Assembly: GCF_013204885.1 (NCBI RefSeq)
Contig: NZ_JABMKX010000015.1
Location: forward strand, 1-64,000
From: Paenibacillus tritici
GTDB taxonomy: Bacteria > Bacillota > Bacilli > Paenibacillales > Paenibacillaceae
Reading direction: 5' to 3'
Length of the DNA stretch: 64,000 bases
Shown here: positions 15,840 to 24,973 of the stretch, piece by piece
Layout: each line of letters opens with the position of its first letter
Numbering within the stretch: position 1 is the stretch's first letter
Notes under the pieces: generated by a model
Database searches by the model: none
What the model saw: only the letters and a program-made list of their open reading frames with translations
Told to the model about the DNA's origin: nothing
Translations under genes and position numbers: made by a program

Positions 15840-16054
15840 AATTCAGGTGCATTAATGCTCTTCATTCGCTCATTTTGCTCCCGTCCACTAAATTCAGGTG
15901 TATTAATGCTCTTCATTGGCTCACTTAGCCACAGTCCCCTGAATTCAGGTGCACTAATGCTCTTCATTGGCTCATTTAGCCTCTGTCCACTGAATTCAGG
16001 TGCACTAATGCTCCTCATTGGTTCATTTAGCCTCCGTTCCCTGAATTCAGGCCT
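15840..16054. repeat. 51-bp tandem array 1
   Basis: AATTCAG starts at 15840, 15891, 15942, 15993 and 16044: four full units at exactly 51-bp spacing plus a partial fifth. The unit is AATTCAGGTGCACTAATGCT followed by CTTCATTGGCTCATTTAGCC and a variable tail. A partial unit precedes it (GCTCATTTAG near 15818). One and a half units of the same repeat occur at 39284-39362. The period is a multiple of three, so frames stay open, but there is no sign of translation. Confidence 0.9.
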
Positions 16055-16065
16055 TTAGATTGCTA

Positions 16066-16480
16066 ATCCTAATCCACAATAAAAGGTTATCATCATGCGT
16101 CACCTTCTCCAATCCGCTGGAACAGAAGCGTTCAGCGTGCGGAAGTCGGGTCGCTGTCGTCCGGCCAGCCACATGAAAGGGATGATCTCTCGTACGGCCT
16201 TATCGATTTGCCGAGACGAATAGTTTCGCTGAGTGTAAACGTAGATCATGACTTTGGTGAGCATTTTAGGGTGGTAGCTATCGCGGCCGCCGCCGTGATA
16301 AGCAGCGTCAAAAATGGCGTCGGCTAGCCGATTGACAGCGGCATTCACGAGCGCGATCGAGGTGATTTTCCGGAATGACTTCTTCCAGGTCCATTGGCAA
16401 GCAAAGTGGGTCCATGGACTATTGAATGCACAAAAGAAACCTCTCCTTTGAAATGGTGGTGTGGTAACTCCATTTACCAA
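16066..16480 (-). pseudogene. IS1182-family transposase remnant
   Basis: The central frame reads ALVNAAVNRLADAIFDAAYHGGG then SYHPKMLTKVMIYVYTQRNY, SSRQIDKAVRE, FMWLAGRQRPDFRTLN, which is the conserved N-terminal block of IS1182 transposases. It is broken at both ends: the expected preceding LPMDLEEVIPENHL is in another frame (about 16350-16400), and the following RFCSSGLEKV is shifted after RTLN (about 16120). Everything C-terminal, including the catalytic residues, is missing. It is flanked by the 51-bp array and by inverted copies of the structured repeat. Confidence 0.85.
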
Positions 16481-16540
16481 AGGATGGTTTCTTTTTGTGA
16501 TTTTAGAAAGATTTGAAGAACCTTTTCCCGCTCAAACAGC

Positions 16541-16715
16541 GGAGAGGACGGAACGATTGTGTAAAAGCGTCAGCGGTCGCCTTTGTCCCCGGATTTTCAC
16601 CGCTAAGGGGAATCAATAAAATCGGGGGACAACAGCGATTGGAACAACGGTCCGTTCACGCAGCGTCCATCCAAGTGCTCACGCTGATCCTGCTCAGCCA
16701 TTTCATGGCTTTTGG
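16541..16715 (+). repeat. Structured interspersed repeat, copy C
   Basis: GTCCCCGGATTTT (16586-16598) pairs with AAAATCGGGGGAC (16619-16631). The bases differ from copies A and B but pairing is kept. The 3' half (ACAACAGCGATTGGAACAAC, then GGTCCGTTCACGCAGCGTCC) is nearly identical to copy D at 31773-31842. Confidence 0.75.
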
Positions 16716-16719
16716 GATA

Positions 16720-17088
16720 TCAACCTTTACTATGAAGGGTAATCTGGTAACCGTCCGGGTCGGCAAAGGTGAAGGTTCGCCCGAAGGGTCCATCTATGGG
16801 TGCGGATGTAATCTGTACGCCTGCTGCAACAAGCTTGTCATGGATTGCTTGCGTATCCGGGGCATGAAGCCACAGCGCGACACCCAGTCCAGGCTGAGTA
16901 CCTGAACCGAGTTCTGTTCCCGGAATCAGGTCACGAAGAGCAAAGGCAATAGGCTTGGTCTCAAAGACCACAGCATGAGGGGGGCCCGCCTGTGAGCGGA
17001 CAAGCCCAAGATAGTTCTGATAGAATTCAGCAGAGCCTTCAAGATTGCTCACTTGAAGTGAAATAAAGTCGGGTCCAATTACTGACAT
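16720..17088 (-). CDS. VOC (glyoxalase/dioxygenase-fold) family protein
   Basis: 122 aa, one complete VOC module of paired beta-alpha-beta-beta-beta units. It begins MSVIGPDFISLQVSNLEGSA, has EFYQNYLGL, and ends with GRTFTFADPDGYQITLH, in which the C-terminal metal-ligand position would lie. Substrate unknown; relatives include glyoxalase I-like and antibiotic-resistance proteins. AAGGAGG precedes the ATG. It stands alone between the repeat nest and the beta-galactosidase gene. Confidence 0.9.
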   Translation of the reverse strand: MSVIGPDFISLQVSNLEGSAEFYQNYLGLVRSQAGPPHAVVFETKPIAFALRDLIPGTELGSGTQPGLGVALWLHAPDTQAIHDKLVAAGVQITSAPIDGPFGRTFTFADPDGYQITLHSKG

Positions 17089-17138
17089 AATGTCCTCCTT
17101 AGAATATGTGGCTGGTTATGTCTTAATTGTACAACCCC

Positions 17139-17164
17139 GCTACTGACAACGGTATGTCAGTAGC
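17139..17164 (-). terminator. Hairpin downstream of GH35 gene
   Basis: GCTACTGACA-ACGGTA-TGTCAGTAGC, a perfect 10-bp stem 15 bp after the GH35 stop codon; short U-tract only. Confidence 0.6.
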
Positions 17165-17178
17165 ATTCCTTCACTTTT

Positions 17179-19536
17179 TCATTTCTGCCGTCTAAGCCCG
17201 ATCCGGTAGACTGGCGCAGCAGTAACGCTGTGGAACACAGCAATAGCTTCCCCCTCGAATACCTTCTCCACCGCCATCGCTGCATCAGCGGCGACAGATA
17301 CCGCACCTGTGCGGCGCGGCGTGGTCTCCAGCACAATCTCGCCCCGGCGCAGCACATCACGGAACCGGGACAGCCCGATTTCCCAAGGCAGCCCATTGTA
17401 GAAATGGTCGTGGAACAGTTGGCCCGCGGCAAAGGCATACCCCACATTCCCTGTATAATCAATACTCAGCAGTACTTCTTCCGCGCCTTCCAATACATCC
17501 TCGGGCAGCTGGAGTATCACCTTATGGTCATGGACCCGCCGTGTTGTAAACTCGATGCTCTTCAGCGGAACCTCCACATCATAAGCCTGGAACCAGCCTT
17601 CGCTCCGTCCGCTGACCGTAGCGTCCGCCTGTACAGTATTCCACTGCGCTGCATCAGCTCCGCCCGGATATTCACGGAACGTGAATTCATTCTGCCCTGA
17701 GCCGATGAATTCAATCCCGTCCGGGGTCTGAGCCGGAGGCACCGGCGAGAACATCACCCGGTTCTGTCCGCCCTCTTCAAGCTCCCATAAGGTTGACGCT
17801 TCCTTGGCGCTCATCGCATAGATACGGACTTCTCTGGCGCCGTCCCGCCGGATGACAATCATGGACGACTTGTCGTGCGGAATCAGCACATTGTAGCCGC
17901 CAACCTCTGCAACGTCTCCTCCATCGGCAGCCACCTCCAGAATGCCGGCTTCCGCATCAATATGGAACTCACCGTCTACGCCTTCGGGCATGGAGAAGAA
18001 ATAGGTAGCCGCTTCATCCGTTTCCACAGCCGTTACCGGCTGGGCTGTAGCATACTTAAGATTCAAGCCATCCAGCGCGAAGTTGAACGGAAGCAGGAAG
18101 GAAGCCTTGGCCTGGATCGTCAGTGAACTCCGCTGCGGGAAGCTGAGACGCTCCTCTCCAAGCTCTACGGCAAATACAACCTCTTCATGGGTATCCATAT
18201 CGACATGATCCTGATAATTATTGACGAACAGGAATCCGGACTTGCCATCTGTACGGACCGCATAACGCAGCGTATGTGCATCTTCCGGTGTGATCGCTTC
18301 TGCCCCTTCGGGAAGTACAGTCACCATAGGCGCAAGCCGGTCTGCGAACCGGCGGAGGAAATAATGCAGCGGACGAAGCAGATGATTGGATTCGCGGATC
18401 TGGCCGAACTCTCCGATTGGCGCCTGGAAGTCATACGTCAGCTTCGGTGTGGTGCTCTCGTTCAGGTATCCGGTTCTGCCTACGGGATTCGTTCCGCCAT
18501 GGAACATATAGTACCCGATGAAGTTGCAGCCTCCGGCAAGCTTCATTAAGGTCATAGCGATTACACTTTCCGGCTCCACCTGGAACCGGGACAGATACCA
18601 GGTCTGCATCCCCCCGCCCATCTCACAGCAGGCGAACGGATATTTCGTCCGCACATACGGCGGGTTGAATTCGCCGCCCGGCGCCTCATCATCATGGAAG
18701 TTCACGAATACATATTCCGGAGTCGGCTTCTGGACCTGGTTCGGATCACTGATGCTCCACGGGGTATAAGCATACCCGCCATACAGCGGAAGCACCTCAT
18801 CCTCCAGGAACGGCGCTTCGCCCCAACCGGTGCTGGTATAGATCGGGGCAATCAGGCCTGAATCCACCGCATACTGCTTAAGCAGGCGCATATGCTCCGA
18901 GCCTGCCTCGCCGCTCGCTCCTCCGCTGAGATACTCGTCGCCCTGCTTGGCTGTCTCTTCCCACAATGCGGCTGCAGCATTGAGTTCATTCTCCAGCTGA
19001 ATGCCGATGACCGGGCCGCCATCCTTGAACATCAGGCCGCGAGCCTCCTTCCCGATCTCCCGGAACAGCCGGTTCACATAGCTCAGATAACCCTCATCAT
19101 TCGAGCGGACATCGAATTCCCGTCCGAACAGCCAGTCCGGCAGCCCGCCGTTGCGGACCTCGCCGTGGCAGAACGGGCCGACACGCAGAATGACATAGAG
19201 GCCGTTATCCCGGCATAGCTCCACAAACCGCCGCAGATTCCGGTTGCCCGCCCATTCAAATTCCCCTTCCAGCTCTTCATGATGGTTCCAGAAAATATAA
19301 GTAGCAATCACATTAATCCCGGACAGCTTCATCTTGCGGATCTCGCTCTGCCAATCCGCTTCAGGATAACGGGAATAATGGAATTCGCCGCAGATGGCGA
19401 AATAAGGCTTGCCGTTCAGCTCCATATAATAATTGGTGAAGCTGATCTCATCCCCCTGGGGACTGGTTCCGCCCAGACGCAGCGTTGACGGATAGATATT
19501 CTTGGGGGCTACCTTAGCCTGAATCGTGTATTTCAT
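17179..19536 (-). CDS. Beta-galactosidase, GH35
   Basis: About 785 aa with no signal peptide, so probably cytosolic. The barrel starts with FAICGEFHYSRYP and has IFWNHHE and VILRVGPFCHGE. The predicted acid/base is in GIQLENELN and the nucleophile in FACCEMGGGMQTW, both expected GH35 glutamates. C-terminal beta domains follow. GAAGGAG eight bases before the ATG at 19536 sets the start. It lies downstream of the lipoprotein-permease operon but behind that operon's terminator, so it is probably a separate or read-through unit. Confidence 0.92.
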   Translation of the reverse strand: MKYTIQAKVAPKNIYPSTLRLGGTSPQGDEISFTNYYMELNGKPYFAICGEFHYSRYPEADWQSEIRKMKLSGINVIATYIFWNHHEELEGEFEWAGNRNLRRFVELCRDNGLYVILRVGPFCHGEVRNGGLPDWLFGREFDVRSNDEGYLSYVNRLFREIGKEARGLMFKDGGPVIGIQLENELNAAAALWEETAKQGDEYLSGGASGEAGSEHMRLLKQYAVDSGLIAPIYTSTGWGEAPFLEDEVLPLYGGYAYTPWSISDPNQVQKPTPEYVFVNFHDDEAPGGEFNPPYVRTKYPFACCEMGGGMQTWYLSRFQVEPESVIAMTLMKLAGGCNFIGYYMFHGGTNPVGRTGYLNESTTPKLTYDFQAPIGEFGQIRESNHLLRPLHYFLRRFADRLAPMVTVLPEGAEAITPEDAHTLRYAVRTDGKSGFLFVNNYQDHVDMDTHEEVVFAVELGEERLSFPQRSSLTIQAKASFLLPFNFALDGLNLKYATAQPVTAVETDEAATYFFSMPEGVDGEFHIDAEAGILEVAADGGDVAEVGGYNVLIPHDKSSMIVIRRDGAREVRIYAMSAKEASTLWELEEGGQNRVMFSPVPPAQTPDGIEFIGSGQNEFTFREYPGGADAAQWNTVQADATVSGRSEGWFQAYDVEVPLKSIEFTTRRVHDHKVILQLPEDVLEGAEEVLLSIDYTGNVGYAFAAGQLFHDHFYNGLPWEIGLSRFRDVLRRGEIVLETTPRRTGAVSVAADAAMAVEKVFEGEAIAVFHSVTAAPVYRIGLRRQK

Positions 19537-19570
19537 GGAAGTTGCTCCTTCGCAGTTAATTTCATACAAA

Positions 19571-19597
19571 CTGCCCCAAAGCTATGCTTTGGGGCAG
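19571..19597 (-). terminator. Terminator of the Lpl-type transporter operon
   Basis: CTGCCCCAAAGC-TAT-GCTTTGGGGCAG, a perfect 12-bp stem, followed on the minus strand by TTTGTATG, 40 bp after the solute-binding protein stop. Confidence 0.85.
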
Positions 19598-19636
19598 CCC
19601 GGAAGCCGTTACATAAGCTTCTCTCTTATTCAGCTA

Positions 19637-21217
19637 TTATTTCTGAGCAGCCAGGAAGGCGTCAATTTGTTTCTGCATTTCAGTCTGCACCTTATCAAGA
19701 CCGGCCGATTTCAGCTGCTTGATCAGGTCTGCCTGACCTTTGGCCAGATCATCAATCAATCCGTATTCCAGCGGAATGGCATAACGCAGCATCACGTTAC
19801 CGATATTCGCTACTTCGTTCTTCACGGGTGTGGAGTCGAAGACGAAGGTCTCCAGCGGGAAGTGATAGATGCTGGACTGCCAGCTATTGAACATGTCATC
19901 CGCTTCCTTAGGATAAGCTGCATCCTGACGGTTCAGCGGGGAGTTCCAGCCCCAGTTGGAGAAGCCTGTGTAGTTCGCGGCAGCAGGACCTGCTGTGAAC
20001 TTCTTGTCGCCTTCCGGATTATAGTTGCTTCCGGCGATACCATACATCGTCAAGTCATGAATTTCCTTGTCATTTTGCAGCAGGTCAATCAGCATCAGCG
20101 CACGCTCAGGATTCTTCGAGCTTGCATGGATGGACATTCCGTTCTGGGTTGAGATCGCGGCAATTTTCTTTTTGTCCGGTGTAAGGTCGGCAATCCCCAG
20201 CTCCACATCCGGTTTGTCACGGCGCATTTCGGCCAGGTTAGCCGCTACCGTTCCCAGGTTGTGGGCATAAGAGGACACCTTGCCTGCTTTGACATCCTGC
20301 CATACATCATTTTTGTTGCTGACTACGTTTTTGGACCATGCTCCATTATCGGCCAGATCTTTGTAGTATTGCAGCAGGGAAGTGAATTCCGGTGTGTCGT
20401 AGATATTGAAGATTTTGCCGGAAGCATCGTCCAGCTTGTACGCCAGCGGCAGCAGGCTTGCATCTACCAGGTTAAAGTTGTTGTTCTGCTCCAGCAGCGT
20501 CTGATCCAGCTCATGGAACTTCCAGCCGTCTGCAGGCTTGGCACCGAAGGCAGTGATGCCTTTTTCATCTTTGGCAATAGCCTTCAGATAGGTGGCGTAC
20601 GATTCCGCACTGTTGATTTCAGGCAGATTGTGCTTCTTGCGCAGATCCTCACGGTACAGGACTACCTTGTCGGTTACTTCAACATTGTTGTTCGGAACCA
20701 TATATAGCTTGCCGTCCACTTTCGCTTGATCCCAGTTCACTTTCGGCATGGCTTCCCAGGTTTGCGGCATATACTTGGTCAGCATATCCTCGGTTAATTC
20801 CAGGAATCCGCCTTTGAGTGCCTGATCATTATAGAAGGCCCAGTTCGCAGTGTACACAAGGTCGAAATCTTCATTAGCCGCGAACTTCAGCGGATATTTC
20901 TGTGTCCAGTCAGACCAGTCCAGGAATTCCGTTTCCACTGTAGCATTGATTTTTTCTTTCAATTTAGTATTTAGTTCACCGAATACCTTGTCGTAATCGC
21001 CAGGCTGTCCGCCGACCAGAATCATTTTGAGCTTAACTTCCTTGGAGGTGTCAGGAGCTCCGGAATCCGTAGCGGTTCCTTCCGATGATGCCGGAGCCTT
21101 CGTAGCTTCCGCACCTGTATTCCCGTTATTATTGCCGCCACCGCAGGCACTGAGGACCGTCCCCAGTGTCAGCATCGTTGCAAGCGTAACTGTAAGTTTC
21201 TTTTTCTTGTTCATCAT
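19637..21217 (-). CDS. Extracellular sugar-binding lipoprotein (LplA/YtcQ type)
   Basis: 526 aa. The signal peptide (MNKKKKLTVTLATMLTLGTV) ends in LSAC, a lipoprotein cleavage site, followed by a Gly/Asn/Thr/Ser/Ala-rich tether. The mature protein has the large YtcQ/LplA solute-binding layout (FDLVYTANWAFYNDQALKGG; GMSIHASSKNPERALMLIDLL). It is the third gene of a permease-permease-binding protein operon, the usual order for Paenibacillus oligosaccharide systems. Either of two adjacent ATG codons could start, with AAGGGGG upstream. Confidence 0.93.
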   Translation of the reverse strand: MMNKKKKLTVTLATMLTLGTVLSACGGGNNNGNTGAEATKAPASSEGTATDSGAPDTSKEVKLKMILVGGQPGDYDKVFGELNTKLKEKINATVETEFLDWSDWTQKYPLKFAANEDFDLVYTANWAFYNDQALKGGFLELTEDMLTKYMPQTWEAMPKVNWDQAKVDGKLYMVPNNNVEVTDKVVLYREDLRKKHNLPEINSAESYATYLKAIAKDEKGITAFGAKPADGWKFHELDQTLLEQNNNFNLVDASLLPLAYKLDDASGKIFNIYDTPEFTSLLQYYKDLADNGAWSKNVVSNKNDVWQDVKAGKVSSYAHNLGTVAANLAEMRRDKPDVELGIADLTPDKKKIAAISTQNGMSIHASSKNPERALMLIDLLQNDKEIHDLTMYGIAGSNYNPEGDKKFTAGPAAANYTGFSNWGWNSPLNRQDAAYPKEADDMFNSWQSSIYHFPLETFVFDSTPVKNEVANIGNVMLRYAIPLEYGLIDDLAKGQADLIKQLKSAGLDKVQTEMQKQIDAFLAAQK

Positions 21218-21284
21218 GACCTGTATTTCCCCCTTAAGAAAATAGTTGCTTAGGCTTTATATTGATAACCAGGTTACCCTGTGA

Positions 21285-22214
21285 TCATCCTTTGACTGCA
21301 CCAATGGTAAGACCTGTTACGAAATATTTCTGAATGAACGGATACGCCAGCAGGATTGGCCCTGTAGCCACAATCGTCATGGCCATCTTCAGACTTTCGG
21401 TTGGCAGATCGGTGTTGACCACTGCGCCGGAAGCCATCATTGCCTTACGCATGCCGTCCATGTTACCCAGCATTTTGTATAGATAATACTGAAGCGGCAT
21501 AAGCTCTGACTTGGAGATGAAGAGCAGCGCGTTGTACCAGTCATTCCAGTAAGCCAGGGCAATGAACAGACCAATGGTCGCCAGGGCAGGCTTGGACAAC
21601 GGCACAATCAGCTGCATGAAGATCCGGAAATCGCCGGCTCCGTCGATTTTGGCGGATTCGGTAATGGCGTCAGGAATGCTGCTCATGAAAGACTTCATGA
21701 CGATAATATAGAACACGTTCAGCATCATCGGCAGGATCAGCACCAGCAGGGTATCCTTCAGATGCAGATAATTGACGATCATCAGATACCACGGCACCAG
21801 ACCGCCGCTGAACAATGTAGTGAAGAAGAAGAAGAACGAGAAGCGGCTGCGCCACTTGAAGTCTCTCCGGGACAGCACGTAGGCGGTCATCGAGGTGAGG
21901 AACAATCCAACCAGTGTGCCGATGGCAGTCACGGAGATAGTCACGCCGTAAGCTCTGAGCATCTCAGCCGGATATTTGAACAGCAGGCTGTAGGCTTCTG
22001 TCGAGAAGGCGGTCGGGAAGATCTGGAACCCTTTCTCGATAATCGCGCTCTCCTCACTCAGAGAGGAGGATATCACCAGAATGAACGGGAAGATACAGAA
22101 GATAGCCAGCACAGTAAGGGTTACATATCCGATTAAGGACAGGATCATCTTGTCTCTGTTGCCGGACTTTCTGCGTACTTCCGGTGTTTTAAGATTTGCA
22201 GTGGTTGAACTCAT
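21285..22214 (-). CDS. Carbohydrate ABC permease (LplC/YtcP type)
   Basis: 309 aa with six membrane spans. The EAA loop is SIPDAITESAKIDGAGDFRIFMQLIVPLSKP, and the C-terminus ends YPFIQKYFVTGLTIGAVKG, typical of LplC. A consensus AAGGAGG precedes the ATG. It is the second gene of the operon. Confidence 0.94.
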   Translation of the reverse strand: MSSTTANLKTPEVRRKSGNRDKMILSLIGYVTLTVLAIFCIFPFILVISSSLSEESAIIEKGFQIFPTAFSTEAYSLLFKYPAEMLRAYGVTISVTAIGTLVGLFLTSMTAYVLSRRDFKWRSRFSFFFFFTTLFSGGLVPWYLMIVNYLHLKDTLLVLILPMMLNVFYIIVMKSFMSSIPDAITESAKIDGAGDFRIFMQLIVPLSKPALATIGLFIALAYWNDWYNALLFISKSELMPLQYYLYKMLGNMDGMRKAMMASGAVVNTDLPTESLKMAMTIVATGPILLAYPFIQKYFVTGLTIGAVKG

Positions 22215-22233
22215 TGGGCATTACCTCCTTTTC

Positions 22234-23160
22234 CTAGAATAGAGCACGATCTTTGTCATATCTGCGTACCGCATAGTTGGCGAGCATAATCGTTGCGAAG
22301 CCAAGCAGTGATTGATAGAAGCCTGCTGCTGCGGACATTCCGATTTCATTGGATGTGGTCAGCGAGCGGAAGACGAAGGTGTCGATTACGTCTGTGGATG
22401 AGAACAGCAGGCCGTTGTTGCCGACCATGTTGTAGAACATCCCGAAGTCCCCGCGGAAGATATTACCGATGGCCAGCAGGACCAGAATGATGACGGTCGG
22501 CATCAGGTTCGGAACCGTAATTTTCATAATCCGCTGGAAAATATTCGCCCCGTCAATCTCGGCGGCTTCGTACATCTCGGTATCAATGCTGGTGATCGCG
22601 GCCAGATACATGATCGTTCCGTAGCCCAGTGTCTTCCAGGCGGAGACAATAACCAGGATGAACGGCCAGTAGGCTGCTGTATTATAGATATCCACCGGCT
22701 GCATGCCGAGGCCTTTGAGCAATACGTTGATGGTTCCTACATCGAAGTTGAACAGGTTGTACGCAATCGCTCCAACCACAACCCAGGAGATGAAATAAGG
22801 CAGGAACAATACGGTTTGCGTAAGCTTGCGGAACCATTTGCCCGCTACCTCGAACAGGAGGATCGCTGCAAAGATCTGAAGCACGTTGTTCACAACGATA
22901 AATGCAATGTTATACAGTGCCGTATTACGCGTTACGCGCCAGGCGTCACCGGAGTCGAAGAAGAATTTGAAGTTGTCCCATCCGTTCCAGGGACTGCCGA
23001 ACACCCCGCCGGTGTAGTCGTATTGCTTAAACGCCAGAATAATGCCTGACATTGGTATATAAGCAAAGAGCAGGAAGAACAATACAGCCGGTGTCAGCAT
23101 AAGAAGCAAGGATCTGTACTTCTTGACATCGTCCCAGAATCCATGTTGTTTCTGTTTCAT
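22234..23160 (-). CDS. Carbohydrate ABC permease (LplB/YteP type)
   Basis: About 308 aa with six membrane spans. The opening SLLLMLTPAVLFFLLFAYIPMSGIILAFKQY is the LplB signature, and the EAA loop reads EMYEAAEIDGANIFQRIMKITVPNLMP. AAAGGGG upstream of the ATG at 23160 gives the start. It is the first gene of the operon. The promoter has a TATAAT box (23201-23206) but no convincing -35, consistent with activation by the YesN-type regulator encoded next door. Confidence 0.93.
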   Translation of the reverse strand: MKQKQHGFWDDVKKYRSLLLMLTPAVLFFLLFAYIPMSGIILAFKQYDYTGGVFGSPWNGWDNFKFFFDSGDAWRVTRNTALYNIAFIVVNNVLQIFAAILLFEVAGKWFRKLTQTVLFLPYFISWVVVGAIAYNLFNFDVGTINVLLKGLGMQPVDIYNTAAYWPFILVIVSAWKTLGYGTIMYLAAITSIDTEMYEAAEIDGANIFQRIMKITVPNLMPTVIILVLLAIGNIFRGDFGMFYNMVGNNGLLFSSTDVIDTFVFRSLTTSNEIGMSAAAGFYQSLLGFATIMLANYAVRRYDKDRALF

Positions 23161-23200
23161 CTTGAATCCCCTTTCCAATTTCCCATTTCTCTATAGCTTT

Positions 23201-23206
23201 ATTATA
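23201..23206 (-). promoter_or_regulatory. -10 element of an activator-type promoter
   Basis: Minus-strand TATAAT about 40 bp upstream of the LplB-type gene. Seventeen bases further up there is no -35-like hexamer. Confidence 0.45.
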
Positions 23207-23300
23207 AATAAGCGTCCTCCCGGTGGGGATTAAGGCTATCAACTAAAAGTAATACTTATTCAACGATCCGTTTAAAACATATACTGTCCAAAAAAACAAA

Positions 23301-23341
23301 AAACGTTGCCTCTGATATGAAAATCAGGATTGGCAACGTTT
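23301..23341 (-). terminator. Terminator of the kinase/regulator unit
   Basis: AAACGTTGCC (23301-23310) pairs with GGCAACGTTT (23332-23341), with inner CTGAT/ATCAG pairing, and is followed on the minus strand by TTTTTTGTTTTTTTGG: a textbook intrinsic terminator that separates the regulators from the transporter operon. Confidence 0.92.
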
Positions 23342-23354
23342 GGTATTTCAAAAC

Positions 23355-24914
23355 TTATATTTTCTGCTTCTTCCGGTACTCCCCCGGCGTCATGCCGGTA
23401 ATCTGCTTGAACTGCCGGTTGAAGTAGATAATGTTCTTATAGCCCATGCGTTCTGCAATCTCATAGATCTTGAGCGTCGGATCGCTGAGCAGCTCGAAGA
23501 CTCTGCCCGTCTTGCGTTCATTGACGTATTCACTGAAGGGGAGCCCGTATTCCTCCTTGAACAGGAAGCCCAGATAATTCGGTGTGAAGTCGAAATGGGC
23601 CGCTACTTCCTTCAGCGTGATCTTCTTCTCCAGATTCTCCTCCACATAGTTCATAATCTCATCAATCAGCTTGCGCTTCTGCCGCTGCCGCTTCACGTAC
23701 AGGAGCTCCGACAGCTCGAAGAACCTCCGTCTCATCCAGGACAGGATGTCGTGAATCGTCTCGAACTGGAACAGGATGTCCGGCTGATGAGACTCCCACT
23801 GCAGGAGCTCATACAGATTCTCGTTCTGCTGCTGCAGGTCGGCATGCAGCTTGGAGGTGATGCGGACAATCAGCTCATAGACATCCTTCTTCCCGGCGCT
23901 CTTGAACAGCTCCAGCAGATGATCGTCAATCGCCACCAGGTCGTACTGGATGATCGCCTCCAGCAGCTGCACAACCGTCTGTTCAATCCGGGCCCCCGGC
24001 GTACCGCGCGGGGAAGACTCCAGGTTATCACGGATCAGCCGGTTCTTCCCGAGCAGCCACTTCGCGCTAAGTGCGGCCGTTGCCTGCTGGTAGGATTCGT
24101 GCAGGCCCGCCTCATCCTGGGCATAACGCCCGACGCCGATAGTTAATGTGCAGGGGGAGCTGCCCGCCATATGCTGAATCAGCTCATCCAGCAGACTAAG
24201 GAAGCTGTCCGGCGGAAGGCTGCAAAGAATGACGAACCGGTGATGATGGACCGGAATCAGCGTCCCCAGCTTGGCACTCTCCACGAACGCTCTGATCAGT
24301 CCGGTCATCTGCCGCGTCTTGACACGCGCCTCCTCCTCGGACAAGTCGCGCAGCTTCCATTCCAGATCATCAATCTCAACAATGGCCGCAGCCGCCCCCT
24401 TCTGCAGCAGCGGATTCAGGGCGCTGCGCAGATGCGGCTCCGCCGGTTCAGGCGAGGCCTCTTCGAACCAGCGCAGAATCAGCTCCTTGTTCACAAGCGA
24501 CAGCGCTTCAGTGAAGGAGCGGTTCTGCTCCCGTTCCTGCTCCAGAGATGCAGACAGGGACTCCAGCATTTCGTAGAGATCCTTGTCTTCCACAGGCTTC
24601 AGCAAATACCCTGAAGCATTGATCTCTATCGCCTCCTTGGCATAACTGAAGTCTTCATGCCCGCTGATGAAGACGATTTTGACCTTCGGATGAATGACCT
24701 TGGCCCGGCGGGCGAACTCCGTTCCCATCATAATCGGCATCCGTATATCGGACAGGATGATATCCACCCGCTCCTGCTCCATGATCTTAAGCGCATTGAA
24801 GCCGCTGTTCGCCGTTCCTACCACTGCCAGATCGAGCGGGCTGGCCAGCACTCTGCGCCGCAGCCACTCCAGATCAATAGCTTCATCGTCAACCAGTAAT
24901 ACATTGATACTCAT
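23355..24914 (-). CDS. Response regulator, REC + AraC HTH (YesN-type)
   Basis: About 519 aa. The receiver domain has VLLVDDEAID, a phospho-acceptor in IILSDIRMP and LLKPVED. A long linker leads to a C-terminal AraC HTH pair (LKEVAAHFDFTPNYLGFLFK; IYEIAERMGYKNIIYFNRQFKQITGMTPGEYR). The start at 24914 is supported by GGAGGG ten bases upstream and by the family-typical MSINVLLVDDE. It follows the YesM-type kinase gene by ~60 bp and is probably its partner. Confidence 0.94.
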   Translation of the reverse strand: MSINVLLVDDEAIDLEWLRRRVLASPLDLAVVGTANSGFNALKIMEQERVDIILSDIRMPIMMGTEFARRAKVIHPKVKIVFISGHEDFSYAKEAIEINASGYLLKPVEDKDLYEMLESLSASLEQEREQNRSFTEALSLVNKELILRWFEEASPEPAEPHLRSALNPLLQKGAAAAIVEIDDLEWKLRDLSEEEARVKTRQMTGLIRAFVESAKLGTLIPVHHHRFVILCSLPPDSFLSLLDELIQHMAGSSPCTLTIGVGRYAQDEAGLHESYQQATAALSAKWLLGKNRLIRDNLESSPRGTPGARIEQTVVQLLEAIIQYDLVAIDDHLLELFKSAGKKDVYELIVRITSKLHADLQQQNENLYELLQWESHQPDILFQFETIHDILSWMRRRFFELSELLYVKRQRQKRKLIDEIMNYVEENLEKKITLKEVAAHFDFTPNYLGFLFKEEYGLPFSEYVNERKTGRVFELLSDPTLKIYEIAERMGYKNIIYFNRQFKQITGMTPGEYRKKQKI

Positions 24915-24973
24915 CGCAATCTTACCCTCCTGTGTGTACGTGCTGCATTGCCGCAAGGCTAATTAGCGGCCCG

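Noticed and set aside
15539..16018. 159-aa minus-strand ORF across the 51-bp array
   Set aside because: Its repeats mirror the DNA period and it overlaps the permease gene end.
15840..16054. Array 1 as a CRISPR array
   Set aside because: The 51-bp units are directly contiguous with no unique spacers, and there are no cas genes in the window.
16513..16905. 130-aa plus-strand ORF
   Set aside because: It spans repeat copy C and is antisense to the VOC gene; no supporting features.
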